From: Oscillospiraceae bacterium
GTDB taxonomy: Bacteria; Bacillota; Clostridia; Oscillospirales; Ruminococcaceae
Length of the DNA: 64,000 nt
Reading direction: 5' to 3'
Assembly (NCBI GenBank): GCA_009777725.1
Contig: WRLG01000002.1
Coordinates: forward strand, 62,001 to 126,000
Position numbers and translations under genes: made by a program. Shown here piece by piece: positions 44,731 through 51,619 of the stretch (position 1 is the first letter of the stretch; each line of letters opens with the position of its first letter). The notes under the pieces were generated by a model. The model was not told the origin of the DNA. It made no database searches and worked only from the letters and a program-made list of their open reading frames with translations.

Positions 44731-45303
44731 ATGAGTGCAGACACTAAAAGCTTGACGGCAATGGGGTTTCTTTGTGCTGTTGCTTATATATTAATGGCGG
44801 CGATTAGAATCCCTTTAATGCCTGCCGCTCCGTTTTTGACTTATGACCCTAAAGATGTTGCTGTTATTATCGGCGGATTTTTATACGGTTCGTTTGCGGC
44901 TTTTGGTATGTCGATTGTTTTATCAACGCTTGAAATGGTAACTGTCAGCAATACAGGTCTTATAGGCGCACTTATGAATATGTTATCAACGTGTTCTATT
45001 GCTTGCACGGCAAGCTTGATTTACCGCAAAAAGAAAACTGTTACAGCGGCGGCTATTGGTCTTTTAGCCGGAACAGTTGTTGTTACCTGTATGATGTGTT
45101 TATGGAATGTTTTGGTTACTCCTTTTTATTTGGGCGTATCACGCGAAATTGTTGTTGGAATGATTGTACCCATTTTTATTCCTTTTAATTTAATCAAAGC
45201 TGTTTTAAACTCAATAGTTACCATTTTTATACTAAAATTTTTGTTAAAGATTAAAAAGCAGGAGGGCAAGTTTGAAATTTTCAAATTAAAGAGAAATGAG
45301 TGA
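44731..45303 (+). CDS. ECF transporter substrate-binding (S) component
   Basis: A 190-residue membrane protein with five or six membrane segments. RIPLMPAAPFLTYDPKDVAV followed by IGGFLYGSFAAFGMS is typical of ECF S components of the RibU-like group, which capture vitamins, often riboflavin. The substrate is not certain, and no FMN riboswitch precedes it. No EcfA/EcfT genes are present, so it would use shared housekeeping ones. An odd cargo inside the palindrome-bounded array; palindrome P3 begins 14 bases after its stop. Confidence 0.8.
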   Translation: MSADTKSLTAMGFLCAVAYILMAAIRIPLMPAAPFLTYDPKDVAVIIGGFLYGSFAAFGMSIVLSTLEMVTVSNTGLIGALMNMLSTCSIACTASLIYRKKKTVTAAAIGLLAGTVVVTCMMCLWNVLVTPFYLGVSREIVVGMIVPIFIPFNLIKAVLNSIVTIFILKFLLKIKKQEGKFEIFKLKRNE

Positions 45304-45316
45304 ATAAAATGCTAAA

Positions 45317-45337
45317 TCACTTTCCAATGGAAAGTGA
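45317..45337. repeat. Module-boundary palindrome P3
   Basis: TCACTTTCC-AAT-GGAAAGTGA, 9-base perfect arms. It separates the S-component gene from the helicase gene. Confidence 0.8.
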
Positions 45338-45364
45338 AAAATGAACGCATAAGGAATGAGTAAC

Positions 45365-46966
45365 TTGTTTGAATTAAGACCTTATCAATGTGAAGCTGTT
45401 GGTGCAATTTATACGAATTGGTTTTGCGAAACGGAATATAAATGTGAAACACTTCTTGTTCTGCCGACAGGGTGCGGGAAGACTGTTGTATTTGCAACAA
45501 TAGCGGGAGACGTTGTTAGAGTGAAGCATAGGGTTTTAATACTTGATCACAGGGAAGAGTTACTTTCGCAAGCGACTGATAAAATATATAAAATAACGGA
45601 CGTTGTATGCGGACTTGAAAAGGGCGATTAAAATTGCCTTGACGGTGATTATTCAATCGTTACCGCTTCTGTTCAAACATTGGCGAGGGAAGACAGGCTT
45701 AACCGCTTTCCTAAAAATTATTTCAATGTGATTATCGTTGACGAAGCTCATCACTCGATTGCAGACAGTTATCAGCGAATACTTAACTATTTTGAAAACA
45801 CTCGTGTTCTCGGGGTTACGGCAACGCCTGACAGGGGCGATATGCGTGATTTAGGCGATTACTATAAATCTATAGCCTATGAATATACCTTGTCACAAGC
45901 GATTGATGAGGGCTATTTATCCCCTATTGTCGTTGAAACGATTCCGCTTAAATTGGATTTGTCAAAAGTCAAAATGCAGACAGGCGATTTTTCGGCAAGT
46001 GAATTAGGTGATGTGCTAGAGCCTTTCTTGGAAGCGATTGCTGATGAAATGGTGAAAGCTTGCATGAATCGAAAGACGGTTGTTTTTCTTCCGCTTGTAA
46101 GTACGTCTCAACTATTCAAAAAAATTCTCAACGAAAGAGGATTTAAGGCGGCAGAAATTAACGGCAAATCAAGCGACAGAGCAGAGATATTAGAAGCTTA
46201 TGCAAATGGCGAATATAACGTAATTTGTAATGCCATGCTCTTGACAGGGGGTTGGGATTGCCCCTCGGTAGATTGTGTTGTTGTTTTGCGACCGACAAAA
46301 ATCAGGAGTTTGTACAGCCAAATGGTCGGCAGAGGAACTAGGCTGTTTGAGGGCAAAGAAAATCTTTTGTTGCTTGATTTTCTTTGGCATACTACACGGC
46401 ATAAGTTGTGTCACCCTGCAAGCCTTATCAGCGAAAATGAAGATATTGAAAAAAGGATAACTGATATTATTGCAAACTCGGAAGAACCGATTGACCTCAA
46501 AGAAGCTTTGTCACAAGCCGAAGATGATATAGAAAAAGAGCGAGAAGAAAAACTCGCCCGAGAGCTTCGAGACAAAATAGGTTTATCAAGAGAAAAATTC
46601 GACCCGATTAAATATGAATTGGCATTATCTATGGCGAAAATTGAAAATGAATATCAGCCTATATTTCAATGGGAAAGAGAAGCCCCAACGACTAAACAAG
46701 TTGAAGTGCTTGAAGATATGGGTATTAAAAATATCGATATAACCAATAAGGGAAAGGCTTCAAAATTGCTCAATTTGCTCCTTGAAAGGCAGAAAAACGG
46801 CTTATCTTCCTTAAAACAAGTTCGATGCTTGGAAGATTTCGGTTTCATCGGAGTTGGCAGTTGGAGTAAAAAAGAAGCCAACATGATGATTGATATTATT
46901 GCCAAAAATGGTTGGGAAGTACCCAGCGGTATAGACCCACAATCATATGTTCAACAATATGCTTAA
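45365..46966 (+). pseudogene. DEAD/DEAH-type helicase interrupted by an in-frame stop
   Basis: A superfamily 2 helicase (COG1061-like) of about 530 codons. Motif I PTGCGKTVVF, motif II VDEAHHS, motif III GVTATPDRGD and motif VI MVGRGTRLF are all in one frame, but a TAA at 45629-45631 splits it after residue about 88, between motifs I and II. A restart could be ATG 45680, which lacks motif I. TTG 45365 is favoured because AAGGAATGAG precedes it at proper distance. Read-through, sequencing error and true loss are all possible. Confidence 0.75.
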
Positions 46967-47012
46967 AGTGGCTATGAACAAATCAAGAGAGTATAAGCAT
47001 GAAATATAAATC

Positions 47013-47029
47013 ACTTTCCGGTGGAAAGT
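47013..47029. repeat. Module-boundary palindrome P4
   Basis: ACTTTCC-GGT-GGAAAGT. The 50 bases around it are nearly identical to those at P5 and P6 and lead into guide-RNA copy B. Confidence 0.85.
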
Positions 47030-47044
47030 AATCGTTAAAATTTT

Positions 47045-47222
47045 CGGGGTGACTTGACACCCTAAAGCCGAGAAAATGACGAAGAAATCTATATTATATA
47101 GTATCGTAATACGCTCGGTAAGGTCAATTGAACACATAATAGTCCGTGTTCACATTTTACGTTTCGGCGAGATTTAACGCTTATTTTGGGGTTGCAACTC
47201 GTATGTAAGCGTAAAGTGCAAG
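47045..47222 (+). ncRNA. Cas12f-type tracr fused to one CRISPR repeat, copy B
   Basis: The tracr-like part (47045-47190) has hairpin GGGTGACTTGACACCC, AAAGCCGAGAA pairing with CGCTCGGTAAGG, hairpin GAACAC/GTGTTC, and antirepeat TTTAACGCTTA. It runs directly into a 32-bp repeat (47191-47222, GTTGCAACTCG...GTAAAGTGCAAG). The order recalls the AsCas12f1 tracrRNA core as I remember it. The bases after the repeat, which would be the guide, are the 32-base leader of the cas12f gene. Confidence 0.82.
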
Positions 47223-47254
47223 TAGCATAGAAAAAATTGGAAAGGAAAATTAAA

Positions 47255-48664
47255 ATGGGAGCTAAAATTGTAAAACTACAACTCATATACAAATCAGATG
47301 AGGTGATGCCTTACAAAGACTACTGCAAAGAGCTTTTTGCATTAATGCGGGAAATGTCAATTATCAAAAACAAAATAGCGACATATTTATATTTGGATAA
47401 ACGGTTTAGTGTTGCTTTGCCGATTGAAAAAGACACCAAGGTTAAATCGGCTTCGGGATTGGCTTCTGCGTTTGCTTCCGAGCTGTTGGTGAACTATAAA
47501 ACAGGTGAAGTTGAGGTTTTGAAAAATCATTCCTCGAACAGGTCGGCGGCAGGACAAGATGTTCAAGCCAAATTCAAAAAATTCTTGAAAGAATCAATGG
47601 GAGCATATGCTGTGAACCCTCCGTCTTTCAAAGACAACGGCACACTTTGTTTGCATGACAGATGTATTCAAATTTATTATGATGAGGATAACAAAGATTA
47701 TGGTGCAAAACTTTTTCTGCTTTCGCATAGTTACGCAAAAGAATTAGGGATTAAATCAAGTAACGGCTTTGACTATAAATTGCTTGTCGGCGATGATTCT
47801 TCGAGAGCAATTATAGAACGAATTATTGCAGGTGAATATAAAATATCAGCAAGCAATTTGAAATGGGATAAACGCAAGAAAAAGTGGTATTTATTGCTAT
47901 GCTACTCGTTCACCGAGAAAAGAACAACGTCATATGACCCTAAGGAATATGAAAACAACGTCATGGGAATAAATTTCGGCGTTATTTGCCCGATGTATAT
48001 GAGTTTCAATCATTGCAAAAATCGCTACAACATAGAAGCCAACGAGATTGAAGCGTTCAGAAAGCAGGTTGAAGCAAGGCGAATTGCATTACGCAGACAA
48101 CGCAAATACTGCGGGGACGGCTCTATCGGTCACGGGAAAAATAAGCGAAACTCCCCTGCTATGAAGATTGATGATAAAATAGCCCGATTCAGAGATACTT
48201 GCAATCATAAATATGCGAGATATGCTGTTGATATGGCGATTAAACATCAATGCGGCATTATTGTAATTGAAGATTTAACATCAATTGCAGAAAAAGAAGA
48301 GCGGCTTTTCCTCAAAACATGGTCTTATTACGATTTGCAAAACAAGATTGAATACAAGGCTAAAGAAGCGGGAATTAAGGTTATAAAAATCAACCCTCAA
48401 TATGTCAGTCGGCGTTGCTCGAAATGCGGCTATATCAGCTTTGAAAAAGAAGAAAATATCAAAGCTCCCGATTACAGAAAATTTCATTGCGTGGAGTGCG
48501 GATTCCAATCTCATGTTGACTATAACGCCAGTCAGAACAACGCTACAATCGGAATAGAAGCAATAATCGCAGAACAAATCAAAGAACATAACAGCGAAAA
48601 TGTCAAAAATCAACCTGCAGCTAAAGCCGCCAAAAGTAAAAGTAAAATAAAAGAAACCGCATAA
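47255..48664 (+). CDS. cas12f: Cas12f-family effector with mutated RuvC site (predicted nuclease-dead)
   Basis: A 469-residue protein clearly related to Cas12f1. Diagnostic stretches: RAIIERIIAGEYKISASNLK, FRKQVEARRIALRRQRKY, DDKIARFRDTCNHKYARYAV, WSYYDLQNKIEYKAKEAGIK. C-terminal zinc ribbon has CSKCGY and CVECGF. RuvC residues are Asn240 (MGINFGV), Glu339 (IVIEDLTS) and Asp422 (HVDYNASQNN). The first should be Asp (GIDLG in active members); codon AAT is one change from GAT. It is thus predicted to bind guide RNA and DNA without cutting. ATG 47255 has AAAGGAAAA upstream. No cas1, cas2 or sigma-factor gene is nearby. Confidence 0.9.
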   Translation: MGAKIVKLQLIYKSDEVMPYKDYCKELFALMREMSIIKNKIATYLYLDKRFSVALPIEKDTKVKSASGLASAFASELLVNYKTGEVEVLKNHSSNRSAAGQDVQAKFKKFLKESMGAYAVNPPSFKDNGTLCLHDRCIQIYYDEDNKDYGAKLFLLSHSYAKELGIKSSNGFDYKLLVGDDSSRAIIERIIAGEYKISASNLKWDKRKKKWYLLLCYSFTEKRTTSYDPKEYENNVMGINFGVICPMYMSFNHCKNRYNIEANEIEAFRKQVEARRIALRRQRKYCGDGSIGHGKNKRNSPAMKIDDKIARFRDTCNHKYARYAVDMAIKHQCGIIVIEDLTSIAEKEERLFLKTWSYYDLQNKIEYKAKEAGIKVIKINPQYVSRRCSKCGYISFEKEENIKAPDYRKFHCVECGFQSHVDYNASQNNATIGIEAIIAEQIKEHNSENVKNQPAAKAAKSKSKIKETA

Positions 48665-48672
48665 GAAAAATC

Positions 48673-48689
48673 ACTTTCCGGTGGAAAGT
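48673..48689. repeat. Module-boundary palindrome P5
   Basis: ACTTTCC-GGT-GGAAAGT, 8 bases after the cas12f stop codon and leading into guide-RNA copy C. Confidence 0.85.
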
Positions 48690-48706
48690 AATCGTTAAAA
48701 TTTTCG

Positions 48707-48851
48707 GGGTGACTTGACACCCCAAAGCCGAGAAAGTGACGGAGAAATCTATATTATTATAGTATCGTAATACGCTCGGCAAGGTCAATTGAACACATAT
48801 TAGTCCGTGTTCACATTTTACGTATCTGCGAGATTTAACGCTTATTTTGGG
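48707..48851 (+). ncRNA. Cas12f-type tracr-like RNA, copy C
   Basis: Nearly identical to copy B: hairpin GGGTGACTTGACACCC, GCCGAG/CTCGG core, GAACAC/GTGTTC hairpin, antirepeat TTTAACGCTTA. It joins without a gap to the three-repeat array at 48852. Confidence 0.82.
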
Positions 48852-49016
48852 GTTGCAACTCGTATGTAGGCGTGAGGTGCAAGGTGATAATCATAAATGA
48901 TGACTTGCAGTCGATTATGTTGCAACTCGTGTGTAGGCGTGAAGTGCAAGAAAACCATTAATAGGTACACAAGAAACATTGTACGTTGCAACTCGTATGT
49001 GTACGTGAAGTGCAAG
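48852..49016 (+). CRISPR. CRISPR mini-array, three repeats and two spacers
   Basis: Repeats of 32 bp at 48852-48883, 48919-48950 and 48985-49016, beginning GTTGCAACTCGTATGTAGG and ending AGTGCAAG, with one to four differences between copies. The ends TTGCA/TGCAA are inverted, as in Cas12f repeats. Spacers are 35 bp (48884-48918) and 34 bp (48951-48984) and unlike each other. Sequence after the third repeat may act as a third guide. No spacer source was found in this window. Confidence 0.82.
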
Positions 49017-49071
49017 GATAATATTATGTTTTTCTATATTAGTTACATCTTAAAAAGGAGCGTTAGAGAAT

Positions 49072-49239
49072 ATGAAAAAAGCTATTATCCATCTTCTCAA
49101 AGATAGTGATTCGATTGAAATAATAATAGCTTTATTATTGGTCGTTATTCTTACTATTTTGGCTGTTAGTGTGGTAGGAATAGGTGCATTGTTTGTAAAT
49201 ATTCTATGTATGGCTATTCTTTGGTTCTTGCCATCTTAG
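49072..49239 (+). CDS. Small single-pass membrane protein
   Basis: A 55-residue ORF with AAAAAGGAG 11 bases before the ATG. After a short polar start, one long hydrophobic stretch (IEIIIALLLVVILTILAVSV) extends to nearly the C-terminus. Unknown function. It follows the CRISPR mini-array. Confidence 0.55.
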   Translation: MKKAIIHLLKDSDSIEIIIALLLVVILTILAVSVVGIGALFVNILCMAILWFLPS

Positions 49240-49285
49240 AATTTTTGAGAAAATTAATTTCCTGTCAATATGGGAGGCATCATTT

Positions 49286-49495
49286 TTGAAAGAAATATTA
49301 AAAAAATTGCGAAAAGAAAAAGGCGTACTTCAAAAAGAGATGACTGAATTATTGAACATTACAGAACGTCAATACGGAAACTATGAAGCCGGACGTGTTG
49401 ACCCGCCGACCTCTAAGTTAATAATCCTTGCCGATTATTTCGGCGTATCTCTCGATTATCTTGTCGGCAGAGCCGATAGTGCGAATATAAAATAA
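49286..49495 (+). CDS. Small XRE helix-turn-helix regulator
   Basis: A 69-residue protein that is almost entirely a helix-turn-helix (LRKEKGVLQKEMTELLNITE; YEAGRVDPPTSKLIILADYF). TTG start with GGGAGG 8 bases upstream. It resembles short antitoxin or phage Cro-like regulators. Its stop codon is immediately followed by a fragment of the guide-RNA sequence (copy D). Confidence 0.82.
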   Translation: MKEILKKLRKEKGVLQKEMTELLNITERQYGNYEAGRVDPPTSKLIILADYFGVSLDYLVGRADSANIK

Positions 49496-49534
49496 TTTTC
49501 GGGGTGACTTGACACCCTAAAGCCGAGAAAAGTG
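49494..49534 (+). repeat. 5' fragment of the tracr-like sequence, copy D
   Basis: Contains only TTTTCGGGGTGACTTGACAC and CTAAAGCCGAGAAAAGTGA, then diverges. The CGCTCGG partner, antirepeat and CRISPR repeat are missing, so it cannot be a full guide RNA. No palindrome precedes it. Confidence 0.8.
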
Positions 49535-49554
49535 ATTTAAAAAGGAGACCAAGT

Positions 49555-49644
49555 TTGAAAGAAATCCAAAATACAAACAGGAGGGAGAAACGAGACCATG
49601 CTAATTTCATGAACCGTTTACGCACAGACAGAGCATGGTCATAA
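49555..49644 (+). CDS. 29-residue basic ORF
   Basis: TTG start with AAAGGAG 7 bases upstream encodes a short basic peptide (KEIQNTNRREKRDHANFMNR...). It ends inside the start of the next ORF, so the two may be translationally coupled. No recognised family. Confidence 0.35.
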   Translation: MKEIQNTNRREKRDHANFMNRLRTDRAWS

Positions 49645-49838
49645 CTATGAATCCTGAAATTATGATAGAAATATCAAAAATAATAACCGTTGTATGTGTC
49701 AGTTATTTGGTTGCAATGCTTACTCCTGAGTATTTCACGTTCAAGGAAATAAAAAATAACTACAAAAAATTAGTAGAAAACGGAGAGGAGACACGAGATT
49801 GGAATACGTATATTGAGAATTACTTTCACAATATATAG
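49635..49838 (+). CDS. Small membrane-anchored protein
   Basis: A 67-residue protein with one N-terminal membrane helix (ISKIITVVCVSYLVAMLTPE) and a charged tail. Start is uncertain: ATG 49635 or ATG 49647, neither with a ribosome binding site. The overlap with the 49555-49644 ORF suggests coupling. Unknown function. Confidence 0.45.
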   Translation: MVITMNPEIMIEISKIITVVCVSYLVAMLTPEYFTFKEIKNNYKKLVENGEETRDWNTYIENYFHNI

Positions 49839-49886
49839 GTCTATTTACAACTAGCCTAAAATTCATATGAAAGGTTGTTCCTCAAA

Positions 49887-50087
49887 ATGAAAAACACACT
49901 TAAACAAAGTATTTGTCCTATTTGTCAAAATAAATCAAGCGAAAACACTTGTCCTAAATGCGGATTTTATTTTTATAAATTAATGTCGTTAATCATTGTC
50001 TTGCCGTCCAAGAGAATTGAGGGATTCGGTTTAGGAACTATAGAAAAATGCGGCAAAATCGAAAATGGAAAGGTTTTTGAATACTAA
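49887..50087 (+). CDS. Small zinc-ribbon protein
   Basis: A 66-residue protein with two CxxC pairs, CPICQN and CPKCGF, about 12 residues apart: a short zinc ribbon. The rest is unremarkable. The ribosome binding site AAAGG is 12 bases before ATG 49887. Function unknown. Confidence 0.5.
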   Translation: MKNTLKQSICPICQNKSSENTCPKCGFYFYKLMSLIIVLPSKRIEGFGLGTIEKCGKIENGKVFEY

Positions 50088-50172
50088 AAGATTCTCGGCG
50101 ATAAATCAAGGATAACCTTGCCCCCAAGGAGAATATCGGGGCTGAAAATAAAAATCGGAATGGGGAAATAAA

Positions 50173-50475
50173 ATGATATGTATTAAATTATTGTGTACTG
50201 ATGAAAATGGAACAGCTGAAATATGCGGGTTAAAAATTAACGGTGTTGAAACCGAACTCAAAAGCGATGAAGATGCTCATAATACAGCAAGTTTTTATTT
50301 GCCGAGTAGTTTTAAATTCAAAAAAGCAACGTATATTACGTTTGAAGAATGGGTTTCTTGTGGTGATTTAATGTTGCCGGACGGAACGGTAATTTCCGAG
50401 AACAATATGTGTGAGTTTGACGAAGAAACACTTAAAACATCATATAACAGGGGAAAATTAATTGAAATACCTTAG
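50173..50475 (+). CDS. Unknown 100-residue protein
   Basis: A soluble acidic protein with GGGGAA before the ATG. No motif recognised; middle part reads TASFYLPSSFKFKKATYITF. Last gene before palindrome P6. Confidence 0.5.
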   Translation: MICIKLLCTDENGTAEICGLKINGVETELKSDEDAHNTASFYLPSSFKFKKATYITFEEWVSCGDLMLPDGTVISENNMCEFDEETLKTSYNRGKLIEIP

Positions 50476-50503
50476 TTAATACTATTATGTATAAAAAATA
50501 ATC

Positions 50504-50520
50504 ACTTTCCGGTGGAAAGT
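50504..50520. repeat. Module-boundary palindrome P6
   Basis: ACTTTCC-GGT-GGAAAGT, followed by the same TAATCGTTAAAATTTTCGG lead-in as P4 and P5. Confidence 0.85.
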
Positions 50521-50535
50521 AATCGTTAAAATTTT

Positions 50536-50715
50536 CGGGGTGACTTGACACCCCAAAGCCGAGAAAGTGACGAAGAAATCTATATTATTATAGTATCGTA
50601 ATACGCTCGGCAAGGTTAATTGAACACATAGTAGTCCGTGTTCACATTTTACGTATCTGCGAGATTTAACGCTTATTTTGGGGTTGCAACTCGTATTGTA
50701 GGCGTGAGGTGCAAG
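50536..50715 (+). ncRNA. Cas12f-type tracr fused to one CRISPR repeat, copy E
   Basis: Tracr-like part 50536-50682 and a repeat of 33 bp at 50683-50715 (one extra T: GTATTGTAGG). All core stems of copies B and C are kept. The putative guide after the repeat (GTTATACCCTATACACG...) lies upstream of the 50781 gene and contains CTATAC/GTATAG inverted arms. Confidence 0.8.
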
Positions 50716-50780
50716 GTTATACCCTATACACGTTAAGTTAGGTATAGGTGGGTCTGAAAAAAAGGGGGAAATCACGCATT

Positions 50781-51209
50781 ATGATAATATTTATAATATT
50801 TGCAGGTTGTTTAGTGTCAGGTATACTTTTATCTTCAATAAAAGAAAACAAAAGCGAAATAAAAATACAAACCGAAAAAATTAAAGAAGATATTGCAAAA
50901 AGAAGAGAGGCATTTTTAATAAGAAAAGATAAATACGAAAGTCTTTCCGAAATCGAAAAATATAAATATGATATTAATCAGATAAAATCAGAATTACTGG
51001 CTTGGAAAGCATTATCTTTTATTCTTTGTGCTATAATTTTTATTTTAGGAATTGTGTTTGCGAGTATATACAAAAACGAATATTTTCTTATCATGTGTAG
51101 CATTTTCCCTGCATTTTTATCCTATAAAATTTCATTTCAGGATAGTTTTCTTATCCATAAAATGAATAATGATAACGGAGATAAAGAAAACAATAAGCCA
51201 AATAATTAA
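50781..51209 (+). CDS. Membrane protein with coiled-coil segment
   Basis: A 142-residue protein: membrane helix at the N-terminus (MIIFIIFAGCLVSGILLSS), a charged coiled-coil-like stretch (about residues 22-70, EIKIQTEKIKEDIAKRREAF), then two further hydrophobic segments. ATG 50781 has AAGGGGGAA 11 bases upstream. Unknown function. It is the only gene between P6 and P7. Confidence 0.6.
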   Translation: MIIFIIFAGCLVSGILLSSIKENKSEIKIQTEKIKEDIAKRREAFLIRKDKYESLSEIEKYKYDINQIKSELLAWKALSFILCAIIFILGIVFASIYKNEYFLIMCSIFPAFLSYKISFQDSFLIHKMNNDNGDKENNKPNN

Positions 51210-51246
51210 TCTAACTCGATTTTCAACAATCACTATATAAATAAAA

Positions 51247-51267
51247 TCTCTTTCCATTGGAAAGTGA
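51247..51267. repeat. Module-boundary palindrome P7
   Basis: CTTTCC-ATT-GGAAAG core with one arm mismatch (TCTCTTTCC versus GGAAAGTGA). Last copy found; none occurs in the remaining 12.7 kb. Confidence 0.78.
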
Positions 51268-51270
51268 TTC

Positions 51271-51417
51271 GGGGGGTGACTTGACACCCTAAAGCCGAGA
51301 AAGTGACGGAGAAATCTATATTATATAGTATCGTAATACGCTCGGCAAGGTCAATTGAACACATAGTAGTCCGTGTTCACATTTTACGTATCAGCGAGAT
51401 TTAACGCTTATTTTGGG
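51271..51417 (+). ncRNA. Cas12f-type tracr-like RNA, copy F
   Basis: Begins 4 bases after palindrome P7, closer than in other copies. Hairpin GGGTGACTTGACACCC, GCCGAG/CTCGG core, GAACAC/GTGTTC hairpin and antirepeat are kept. It joins the two-repeat array at 51418. Confidence 0.82.
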
Positions 51418-51515
51418 ATTGCAACTCGTATGTAGGCGTGAAGTGCAAGGATTCTGTCATAGCTAACGGGCTTCAAAACAGGCGTTGCAACTCGTATGTA
51501 GGCGTAAAGTGCAAG
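51418..51515 (+). CRISPR. CRISPR mini-array, two repeats and one spacer
   Basis: Repeats of 32 bp at 51418-51449 (first base A instead of G) and 51484-51515, with a 34-bp spacer between. The sequence after the second repeat (GTTGGCGGCGGTTAGTG...) may be a second guide. It lies 105 bases upstream of the tyrosine recombinase gene. Confidence 0.8.
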
Positions 51516-51619
51516 GTTGGCGGCGGTTAGTGTTGTATGATGCAAAGAATTATATACCAAGCAAAAAGCTATAATTATTTGCAAGTAGCCGAAAATACTT
51601 TTCGATTGGAGGGAATATT

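Noticed and set aside
48897-49106. Open frame across the C mini-array
   Set aside because: It is read through CRISPR repeats and spacers and has no ribosome binding site.
51450-51483. 12-base match of the F spacer (TCTGTCATAGCT) to 20337-20348
   Set aside because: Too short, and the rest of the spacer does not match.
51516-51530. 14-base match between the last guide of copy F (51517-51530) and the WG-repeat gene at 9306-9319
   Set aside because: The matching bases are a low-complexity GGCGGCGG codon run of WG repeats, the first guide base mismatches and the flanking AAGG is not a T-rich PAM.
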